A stretch of DNA of 5,459 nucleotides from Actinomycetes bacterium (GTDB lineage Bacteria > Actinomycetota > Acidimicrobiia > Acidimicrobiales > RAAP-2). How positions within the stretch are numbered: the first letter of the stretch is position 1; each line of letters opens with the position of its first letter. Made by a program: the position numbers and the translations under genes. The notes below the pieces were generated by a model. The model was not told the DNA's origin, did not search any database, and was given only the letters and a program-made list of their open reading frames with translations. Shown here piece by piece: positions 1-5,459 of the stretch. The stretch covers positions 1-5,459 of the forward strand of contig JANXTQ010000044.1 of NCBI GenBank assembly GCA_025352305.1. The letters are read 5' to 3'.

Positions 1-1146
1 GGTCAATGATGAGCTCGCGAGTACTTCGGTGAGCGCCACTGCGAAACCGTCGTAGTCAACGCCAACGCAGTTCGCATCATTGAAGCAACTCAGCCCGCTG
101 ACGTTGGCGTTGGGATTGACCGAGTCCGCGTTGGTCCAGCCGAGTCCATTCAGTCGTGCAGTCTCACCGGCGTCGTCCATGGCAATGCAGTTGTTGCCCG
201 ATACGTCCCCGGACGCGATCTTGGAGCAGGAAACGAAGGTGGTACTGGCGTAACTAAAGACAAAACCCGTCAGGTGCCAAGTGGGCGAACTGTAGACCAG
301 TAAGTCGCCGAAATCGTCGCCGGCCGCACAAAACGTCGACGTCGAGCAACTGACCGCGGTGATGCCGGACACCAAATCTGCTGCATCAATGGATGCGGCG
401 CTTGACGCCGTGACGTGTTCTGTGCCCCCACTAATGGTCGGAGCTCCGTATTTCACGAACTGGCCCTGGTAGCTCACGCCCATACAAAAGGACCGGCTCA
501 CACAACTCACTGAACTGAAGACATCAGCCACGATTCCCGTGGTGGCACTAAACCATGTTGCGTTATCCCAGAACATCGCCGTGGGTGTCGAGTTGGATCC
601 GGAAAAAGTGGCGCCGAGCGCGAGACAGTATGTCGCCGTTGGGCACGAAATAGATGTCGCCACCAAAGTGGTGGGATGTGCTGGGTTAAAGGGCGTCGGC
701 GTTCCCCACACGCCCGAGTTGTAAAAGATGTAGTTGCCGTCAGCGTCGGTGGCTGCGCAGAAGGTTGTACTCACACACGAGATTGCGTCGAGCGAATTCG
801 TTGCGTCAATAGCTACCGGCGTGGACCACACGGTTCCGTCAAAAGCCGTGGCGCTTCCTCCGTTGTCGACGGCGATGCAGAAACTTGCTGACACACAACT
901 AACGGCGTTCATTCCTCCTGACGGAGTATTGATCGAGTGAGGCGTCCAGGCAACAGCGTTGGCCACGTGCTCGTGACGCGCACCGCCTGATCGAATGGCG
1001 TGCTGAGCGAGGTAACTGCTTAGCGATGAATGGCGAGATCCCACGACGCTCGTCGCGCCCGCAACCGAGGTCAAAGACAACGCCACCGTGGCCACGCACG
1101 ACGTCACGAGAGACAGGGTCAAAACGATTCGGGAGGATTTAGTCAT
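1..1146 (-). CDS. Exported cysteine-pair repeat protein, probable beta-propeller (3' end outside window)
   Basis: The frame is open from an ATG at 1146 to the left edge (382 codons, no stop), so the C-terminus is missing. Residues 1-31 look like an export signal: K3 and R6, a hydrophobic stretch 7-28, then Ala-Gly-Ala as a plausible signal peptidase I site. V-T-S-C17 also fits a lipobox, but hydrophobic sequence continues past it, so I favour simple secretion. After a linker rich in Ser, Ala and His, about seven units of 40-52 residues begin near residue 82. Each opens with S-C-x5-C and is usually followed by Asp/Gly and an aromatic or Trp. Cysteine pairs are 84/90, 124/130, 168/174, 215/221, 267/273, 307/320 and 354/360. 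Seven such units suggest a seven-bladed propeller with a disulfide per blade; that is inference. Similar repeats are common in uncharacterised actinobacterial exported proteins. Ligand and role are unknown. The ATG was chosen because the signal peptide starts there; no clear Shine-Dalgarno precedes it, and an in-frame stop lies at 1159-1161. Confidence 0.88.
   Translation of the reverse strand, partial: MTKSSRIVLTLSLVTSCVATVALSLTSVAGATSVVGSRHSSLSSYLAQHAIRSGGARHEHVANAVAWTPHSINTPSGGMNAVSCVSASFCIAVDNGGSATAFDGTVWSTPVAIDATNSLDAISCVSTTFCAATDADGNYIFYNSGVWGTPTPFNPAHPTTLVATSISCPTATYCLALGATFSGSNSTPTAMFWDNATWFSATTGIVADVFSSVSCVSRSFCMGVSYQGQFVKYGAPTISGGTEHVTASSAASIDAADLVSGITAVSCSTSTFCAAGDDFGDLLVYSSPTWHLTGFVFSYASTTFVSCSKIASGDVSGNNCIAMDDAGETARLNGLGWTNADSVNPNANVSGLSCFNDANCVGVDYDGFAVALTEVLASSSLT
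67..897 (-). repeat. Seven degenerate protein-level repeats with paired cysteines
   Basis: The first cysteines of successive units lie at residues 84, 124, 168, 215, 267, 307 and 354, giving spacings of 40, 44, 47, 52, 40 and 47. Six units keep exactly five residues between the two cysteines (for example CVSASFC, CVSTTFC, CPTATYC, CVSRSFC, CSTSTFC, CFNDANC). The sixth has a twelve-residue gap. A Trp follows in most units (107, 147, 193/198, 290, 337) and also precedes the first (67), but unit four lacks it. DNA identity between units is low apart from the cysteine region, so these are old protein repeats and not a recent DNA expansion. Confidence 0.8.
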
Positions 1147-1192
1147 ACGCGGAGCCAATCAGTTGAGTTGCACAAATAGTAAGCACTCGCGA

Positions 1193-1212
1193 TTCATTGG
1201 ATACTTCGCCGT
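1193..1212 (-). promoter_or_regulatory. Shared intergenic element, copy 1 (before the exported repeat protein)
   Basis: Read on the minus strand this is ACGGCGAAGTA, then TCC, then AATGAA. It matches the element at 4776-4795 at 17 of 20 positions, with all mismatches in the central triplet. It starts six bases after the stop codon of the cyclase-ATPase gene and ends 46 bases before the ATG of the exported protein. A weak -10-like TACTAT lies downstream at 1176-1181, with no convincing -35 partner, so the promoter assignment is uncertain. The 72-base gap has no intrinsic terminator that I can see. The element could be a promoter part, a regulator site or a post-transcriptional signal. Confidence 0.45.
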
Positions 1213-1218
1213 TGTTGG

Positions 1219-4200
1219 CTACTGCGCCTCTGAAGTAGTGAGTGAGCTAAGCCGTTCGAGAAGCACGACAGCACCGATCTGGGTGAAGATGTCGCGCGCC
1301 TCCTTGGCAATCACGGCGTCGGGATGATCGGGACCGAGCAACATCACGTACTCCGTTTCCGTCAACGCCAAATCCATGAGATTGTCGAGGGCTCGCCAAC
1401 GTTCAATAGCGTCACGGTACAGTTCAGCGGCCTCGTCAGGTCGCTGCTCGAGTGCGGCGACCGCAGCTCGAGTCGTAGCGCGCTGTGCAGCGATGGAGCG
1501 CCCGTGAAGTCGATCGAGATCGCTCAGAGCGCTGCGGGCAACAACTAAGTTTCTCGCCCACAGCGCACTACGCCCCTTGAAGTTAATGCCGGGGCTCACA
1601 TTGATGCCGTTCGGATCCATTTCGACGGCTTGTGAAGCCAACGTCATGGCCAAGTCGAAATTCCCCGTCGCGTAAGCGGTCATTGCCACCAGGCACAGCA
1701 CCGTGGTCTGTCCTTCAATATTTGCTCCTGGTTCCTCGCCAAAGAGCCGATCGTGGCTAGTAAAAAATTCCTCAGTTGTCTGAGCGTTTCCCTTGAGAAT
1801 CTCAAGTGTCGTGGTCATGCACTCATACCATCCGCCCAAATTCGGCGGAAGTCGTGCACCCTCGAGGGAATGAAGAGCCGAACTAGCTTCGTTCCACAGC
1901 CCCGTATAAATCGAGGTCTCGGCAATGTTCAAAAGATTCGTGCGCTCCACGGGGCGATTTCCGGCCCGGCGTGCATAATCGAGAGACTCCAAGGCGGCTT
2001 CGATCGAGAGGCGGGGATCGTCTGGCAACAGATAGAGACTGAGACCCATGCGCGAGGTACTTTGTTCACGCAACGAGCCTTCCGCGTCTGCAATCTCCGC
2101 CATTCCCCGCGCTAGCAATACGGCTTCTCGATGGCGGCCCTGGTTAAAGAGGACGAAAGAACGGTCCCCGAGGGCGCGCGCCAAGAGCGACGAGTCGTCG
2201 AGGCGCTCGGCAATTTCCAACGCGATTTCGGAGTACTTGATGGCGATTTCATCATTGTGAAGGCGCCCACCGAGATTGCCGAGCGACTCGGCCATACTGC
2301 CGCGTAAGAGTAAATCGGCGTCGTCAGTTAGTGCTGCGTAACTTGACGTGAGCAGTTCGAAGCTCTCGGCCTGACGACGCATTTGATTAAGTGCGCTAGC
2401 CAACTTCAAGGTCGCAAAGCCAATGAGAGTTGCGTCGCCTCGAGCAACTTGAATGTCCAAGATCTCTTCGCGCAGGGCCAAGGCTCGTTCAGCGTCACTT
2501 AGCGTGGCGGCTTCGGCGGCACGAACCAGGACGTCGAGATGTCGCTCTCCGAGTGAACCGAGCGTTAGTGCTCTGTCCAACAGGGCTAAGGCGTCTTCTG
2601 GAGAACCAAGCGAGATTGCGCGATCACTCGATCGCAACAACCAGGTTACTGCGCGTTGTAGCCATTCGTGGGGGGTGCTCACGTCGGGGGCCGACTCAAT
2701 CGCTTCGAGGTACTGAGCCGCGATGATCTCGGCTAGTTCATCGTCACCGAGCGACTCGGCGTACTGCGCCGCTCGGAGGTGTTTCGCGCTGCGGTCTCTG
2801 CGAGACAGCATGCCTACCGCCACGTCGCGCAGGACGGCCTGCACAAAGCAGTACTGGCCCCGTTCGGGCGAACGAGGATCGGTGTCGACGAAGAGAAACT
2901 CCTTGCGCACTAAGAGGCGAAGGCTTTCTTGCAACTGGTCAGCATCGATGTCGCTGACGGCGGCCAACGTGTCGATGTAGAAGGTGGAGCCCAAAATACT
3001 GGCGTCTTGGATTACCGTTCGCTCCGTCGCACTCAGTGCATCAAGCCGAGACGCAATAAGAGCGTGGAGAGTTTCGGGGATCTCTAGTAGATCGAGGTCA
3101 CCTTCCACCCGGTAACGATCCCCGACCGCCACGAGTAGCCCGCGGTCGAGCAACATACGTATTGTCTCGACGGCGTAGAGCGGAACGCCTTCAGCTCGTT
3201 GCAGAACTTTGCGGGTTACCTGATCATCTAGACCCGCGACGAACCCCCTGAGTAGTTCTCGCATCGCATCTTCGCCGAGGGGGTCTAGATGAAGGGAGGT
3301 GAAGTTACGTTGACCCGATCCCCAGTTCACTCGTCGATCAACGAGTTCAGGTCGTGAGAGCGTGATGACCAGAATCGGGAATGTCTTGGACCATTCGGGA
3401 ATTGATTCGACGAAGTCAATGAGTCCGGGATCGGCCCACTGCAAGTCCTCGAAGACCATGATGGTCGGTCCCCGACGCGCAATCGATTCAAAAAAAGTGC
3501 GCCACGCAGAAAACAGCTCTTCTCTTTCGCCACTTGGTGCGTCGCTCAGGCCCAAAAGATGGGCGAGTCGTGGCTCCACCCACTGACGTTCCTCTTCGTC
3601 TTCAATGAACTGCTCAATCGCGATACGAAGTTTGGCAGCGGTCTGTAGTGCATCTTCAGATTCGAGAATGCCGGCCCGCATTCGCACCATCTCACCAAGT
3701 GCTCCAAAGGTGATTCCTTCGCCGTAGGTGCGACTTCGTCCCTGATGCCAGTACACGGACTCAGCCAGGCCGTCGACGTATTTGAGAAACTCCCACGCGA
3801 GGCGACTCTTGCCGATGCCCGCCATTCCTGTCACTGATACGAGGCGCGCGCGCTGTTCGCGACTGGTCGCATGCAGCAAATCCTTGATGAGACGGATCTC
3901 TTCGTCTCGACCTACGAAAGGTGGTTCAAGTCGCTGCGCGCGACCTTGACCTTTTCGCTGTGCCACCACGCGCAACGCTTTCCACGCGTGAACGACGTTG
4001 CTCTTTCCCTTTAGTTCCAGGTCGCCAAACTCTTCAAAGGAAATAGCATCATTAGCTGCTCGCCACGTGGACTCGTCGACGAGAACCGTGCCCGCTTCGG
4101 CAGCGCTCTGGACGCGAGAAGCCGTATTGACAGTGTCACCGAGAACCATTCCTTCAGCGACTTTGCCAATGGTCACTGCTACTTCGCCGGTCACGACACC

Positions 4201-4728
4201 ACCGCGAGCTTCGAGACCGTCGTAACCCGCGGTGCGCCCGAGAACTCTGACCGCGCCGACCAAGTCGAGTGCGGCTCGAACCGCTCGTTCGGCGTCGTCT
4301 TCATTGGCGCTCGGCGCGCCCCAAATGGCCATGACCGCGTCGCCGATGAACTTTTCGATGGTGCCGCCGTAAGCGGAAATGATTCGTTGGGCTTCTTCGA
4401 AGTAGGTGCTCAGTAGTTCTCTCACGTGTTCGGGGTCACGCCCTTCGGCCAACGTGGTGAAGCCGACGAGATCGACAAACAAAACGGAACACAGTCGCCG
4501 CTCGGCGACGGGCGCTTTGCCAGAGGGCTGGTCGCTGTGTGAGAGGTTCGCGGTGTCGGTAGTCGCGGCGTTGCCGTCTTGCAGATCGAGACCGCAGTCG
4601 GCGCAAAATCGCTTACCGAGAATCAGTACTGATCCACAACCCGCGCAACTCGCTATGAGTGCAGCGCCGCAGTTCGTGCAGAACCGTTTTCCGTCAGGGG
4701 TGTCGTCGCCACAAGATGTACAACGCAT
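1219..4728 (-). CDS. Zinc ribbon - class III nucleotide cyclase - AAA/STAND ATPase - TPR-like signalling protein
   Basis: Complete 1169-residue protein, predicted cytoplasmic, with no membrane segment. Residues 3-45 form a double zinc ribbon (C3-x2-C6, C17-x2-C20, C28-x2-C31, C42-x2-C45). Residues 74-252 are a class III adenylate/guanylate cyclase domain: metal-binding D86 (FVDLVGFT) and D130 (GDAVMA), purine-site K126 (EKFIGD), and N201 and R205 (VNTASR) are present. The usual second purine-specificity position, seven residues before N201, is Met194 where canonical adenylyl cyclases have Asp, so substrate and activity are uncertain. Residues 269 to about 583 are an ATPase of the AAA_16/STAND type: VGRDEE at 272-277, Walker A G301-x4-GKS308, Walker B IMVFED 423-428, and a conserved EGVPLYAVE segment near 513-521. 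The remaining roughly 500 residues are alpha-helical and TPR-like, probably for protein binding. Family members are thought to couple ATP-dependent switching to cyclic nucleotide output; the signal sensed here is unknown. The ATG start is supported by a strong GGAGGA and by the zinc ribbon starting at residue 3. Confidence 0.97.
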   Translation of the reverse strand: MRCTSCGDDTPDGKRFCTNCGAALIASCAGCGSVLILGKRFCADCGLDLQDGNAATTDTANLSHSDQPSGKAPVAERRLCSVLFVDLVGFTTLAEGRDPEHVRELLSTYFEEAQRIISAYGGTIEKFIGDAVMAIWGAPSANEDDAERAVRAALDLVGAVRVLGRTAGYDGLEARGGVVTGEVAVTIGKVAEGMVLGDTVNTASRVQSAAEAGTVLVDESTWRAANDAISFEEFGDLELKGKSNVVHAWKALRVVAQRKGQGRAQRLEPPFVGRDEEIRLIKDLLHATSREQRARLVSVTGMAGIGKSRLAWEFLKYVDGLAESVYWHQGRSRTYGEGITFGALGEMVRMRAGILESEDALQTAAKLRIAIEQFIEDEEERQWVEPRLAHLLGLSDAPSGEREELFSAWRTFFESIARRGPTIMVFEDLQWADPGLIDFVESIPEWSKTFPILVITLSRPELVDRRVNWGSGQRNFTSLHLDPLGEDAMRELLRGFVAGLDDQVTRKVLQRAEGVPLYAVETIRMLLDRGLLVAVGDRYRVEGDLDLLEIPETLHALIASRLDALSATERTVIQDASILGSTFYIDTLAAVSDIDADQLQESLRLLVRKEFLFVDTDPRSPERGQYCFVQAVLRDVAVGMLSRRDRSAKHLRAAQYAESLGDDELAEIIAAQYLEAIESAPDVSTPHEWLQRAVTWLLRSSDRAISLGSPEDALALLDRALTLGSLGERHLDVLVRAAEAATLSDAERALALREEILDIQVARGDATLIGFATLKLASALNQMRRQAESFELLTSSYAALTDDADLLLRGSMAESLGNLGGRLHNDEIAIKYSEIALEIAERLDDSSLLARALGDRSFVLFNQGRHREAVLLARGMAEIADAEGSLREQSTSRMGLSLYLLPDDPRLSIEAALESLDYARRAGNRPVERTNLLNIAETSIYTGLWNEASSALHSLEGARLPPNLGGWYECMTTTLEILKGNAQTTEEFFTSHDRLFGEEPGANIEGQTTVLCLVAMTAYATGNFDLAMTLASQAVEMDPNGINVSPGINFKGRSALWARNLVVARSALSDLDRLHGRSIAAQRATTRAAVAALEQRPDEAAELYRDAIERWRALDNLMDLALTETEYVMLLGPDHPDAVIAKEARDIFTQIGAVVLLERLSSLTTSEAQ

Positions 4729-4731
4729 CGT

Positions 4732-4737
4732 TCCTCC
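4732..4737 (-). promoter_or_regulatory. Ribosome binding site of the cyclase-ATPase gene
   Basis: GGAGGA on the minus strand lies three bases (ACG) before the ATG at 4728. It is a strong match to the 16S anti-Shine-Dalgarno sequence and fixes the start codon. The spacing is on the short side. All six bases lie in the 3' arm of the predicted hairpin at 4732-4774, so access by the ribosome may be controlled. Confidence 0.75.
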
Positions 4738-4774
4738 GCTTTCGCGGAATCTTAGGACCCGCGAAAGCGAAGGA
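4732..4774 (-). promoter_or_regulatory. RNA hairpin sequestering the Shine-Dalgarno of the cyclase-ATPase gene
   Basis: In the minus-strand transcript, 4774-4759 pairs with 4747-4732 over 16 consecutive base pairs around an 11-base loop (4758-4748). Eleven inner pairs (CGCTTTCGCGG with CCGCGAAAGCG) are perfect. One G-U wobble (4736/4770) and four more Watson-Crick pairs complete the stem. In the plus-strand sense the wobble becomes a C/A mismatch, so the longest helix forms only in the coding-direction RNA. The 3' arm contains the entire GGAGGA and ends three bases before the AUG. No T-run follows the stem in the direction of transcription, so it does not look like an intrinsic terminator. 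Translational control of the downstream gene is the natural reading but is inference. Confidence 0.6.
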
Positions 4775-4775
4775 C

Positions 4776-4795
4776 TTCATTTAGTACTTCGCCGT
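4776..4795 (-). promoter_or_regulatory. Shared intergenic element, copy 2 (before the cyclase-ATPase gene)
   Basis: Read on the minus strand this is ACGGCGAAGTA, then CTA, then AATGAA, matching the copy at 1193-1212 outside the central triplet. It begins eight bases after the stop codon of the membrane protein gene, ends 47 bases before the cyclase-ATPase ATG, and sits one base upstream of the hairpin. Its GGCGAAG (4787-4793) could pair with CUUCGCU (4766-4772) in the 5' arm of that hairpin, over seven pairs including one wobble, as a possible competing structure. I see no classical -35/-10 pair that it clearly belongs to. Confidence 0.45.
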
Positions 4796-4803
4796 GGCCG
4801 GAA

Positions 4804-5459
4804 CTACTTTTCGAGCTGGCGGTAATGCTCGCGCCAGATCACTCGATAAACGCGGCTCCAGCGCGGAATCGAACGCAACCCCGGAATAAACGGAAGAAAG
4901 ATCAGTACTCCGGTGAGCAGCATCATGGTCGCAAAGACTTCAATGTCCGCAAAACTGCTCGAGTTGTACGGAGGGACCTGGTACCAAAAGGTGTAGAGCC
5001 ATAACCACGCTTGACCGGGGTAACTGCCCGTCTCGTTCATCATTCCCCACTGGGTGCCCTGAAGGTGCTGAGCACCCGCCAAGTTCGCGAAGTAGGAACC
5101 GTCCGCCAAGAACATCAGTGGCTTGGTGTAATCCAGTTGGAAAAAGTTTCGGCCCGTGACCAGTGCTTGGTCGAGTGCTCCGGACTGAGCCATTGTGGTG
5201 AGCCTCTGAATAAATATCGGCACCGGTCCCGCATTGGATCCGCTGTAGGCGACAACTCCGCCGTGAACTGAGCTCACCGATCCGTAGTTCTTTACCCACG
5301 TGGCGTCTTGGGAGTTCGACGCACTGTTCCACTGCGAGAGGGCGCTCGTGAGCGACGGATCGTTTGGCAGCGACATCAAGGGGGCAATAACGAAGTCACG
5401 AATCGTGTTGATCGGTACGCGCACGCCCGCCCACTGGGCCAACTTCAGTGGCCCGAGGC
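4804..5459 (-). CDS. Integral membrane protein, C-terminal part, possibly cytochrome b-like (5' end outside window)
   Basis: The frame is open from the right edge to a TAG at 4804-4806, giving about 218 visible codons; the true start lies beyond the window. The visible part begins with roughly 160 residues that are mostly soluble, rich in Ser, Asn and Gly, with several aromatic residues (for example GQAWLWLYTFWYQVPP). Then comes one strong transmembrane helix (about 4876-4944, IEVFATMMLLTGVLIFLPF) and a short basic tail (IPGLRSIPRWSRVYRVIWREHYRQ). The helix followed by PFIPGLR-IPR and a basic end reminds me of the C-termini of some actinobacterial cytochrome b/b6-type quinol oxidoreductase subunits, but no heme-ligand histidine pair is visible and this is recollection, not a search. 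The large soluble segment before the last helix probably faces outside and the basic tail the cytoplasm. It is followed after 75 bases by the cyclase-ATPase gene on the same strand. The frame is certain; the function is tentative. Confidence 0.85.
   Translation of the reverse strand, partial: LGPLKLAQWAGVRVPINTIRDFVIAPLMSLPNDPSLTSALSQWNSASNSQDATWVKNYGSVSSVHGGVVAYSGSNAGPVPIFIQRLTTMAQSGALDQALVTGRNFFQLDYTKPLMFLADGSYFANLAGAQHLQGTQWGMMNETGSYPGQAWLWLYTFWYQVPPYNSSSFADIEVFATMMLLTGVLIFLPFIPGLRSIPRWSRVYRVIWREHYRQLEK

Noticed and set aside
539..940. Overlapping plus-strand open frames opposite the exported repeat protein
   Set aside because: They lie antisense to a frame with signal peptide and regular repeats, have no recognisable protein features and no ribosome sites; the low stop density reflects the opposite strand's codon use.
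1176..1181. TACTAT as a -10 box for the exported protein gene
   Set aside because: Four of six bases match the consensus, but no -35 partner is at the right distance and no equivalent lies at the same place in the other gap; too weak to list as a promoter.
1147..1218. Intrinsic terminator between the cyclase-ATPase gene and the exported protein gene
   Set aside because: Only a four-pair GCGA/TCGC inverted repeat is present, with no T-run after it; GCAC copies nearby are direct, not inverted.
4180..4189. TACTTCGCCG inside the cyclase coding region as a third copy of the shared element
   Set aside because: Only the first part matches, the AATGAA half is absent, and the bases are explained by conserved codons of the cyclase domain (TGEVAV).
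4732..4774. Hairpin as a rho-independent terminator for the membrane protein gene
   Set aside because: No T-run follows the stem on the minus strand; the next bases are ACG and the start codon of the next gene, and the stem contains that gene's ribosome site.
1753..4825. Several plus-strand open frames of 70-139 codons opposite the cyclase-ATPase gene
   Set aside because: The minus-strand protein is continuous and conserved throughout; the plus-strand products are low-complexity Ser/Arg-rich sequences typical of antisense shadows.
5440..5442. TTG at 5440-5442 as the start of the membrane protein gene
   Set aside because: The frame stays open upstream to the window edge, and the visible protein starts mid-domain, so the true start is outside.

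Overview
The window holds three genes, all on the minus strand, separated by two short intergenic gaps of 72 and 75 bases. In transcription order (right to left) they are: the 3' end of a gene for an integral membrane protein whose tail resembles a cytochrome b-type subunit (4804 to the right edge); a complete gene for a 1169-residue signalling protein with a double zinc ribbon, a class III nucleotide cyclase domain, an AAA/STAND-type ATPase and a TPR-like helical tail (1219-4728); and the 5' part of a gene for an exported repeat protein, probably a beta-propeller (1 to 1146, running off the left edge). No plus-strand gene, RNA gene, mobile element or CRISPR array was seen.

The organism is most likely an actinobacterium, perhaps of the Acidimicrobiia. 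The zinc ribbon-cyclase-ATPase architecture and the exported repeats of the form SC-V-S-x-x-F-C are both frequent in that phylum. Base composition is only moderately GC-rich, which argues against Streptomyces or Mycobacterium. This placement is inference from protein style, not from a marker gene.

The genes do not form an obvious pathway. A respiratory-type membrane protein, a cytoplasmic signalling ATPase and a secreted protein could simply be neighbours. What links them is in the gaps. Each gap carries a near-identical 20-base element (ACGGCGAAGTA, three variable bases, AATGAA) in the same orientation, starting 6-8 bases after the upstream stop codon and ending 46-47 bases before the downstream ATG. 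The gap before the cyclase-ATPase gene also encodes a long RNA hairpin whose 3' arm contains the whole Shine-Dalgarno sequence. It has a weaker alternative pairing between the shared element and the hairpin's 5' arm. These non-coding signals are the most unusual part of the window. The proteins are recognisable relatives of known families.
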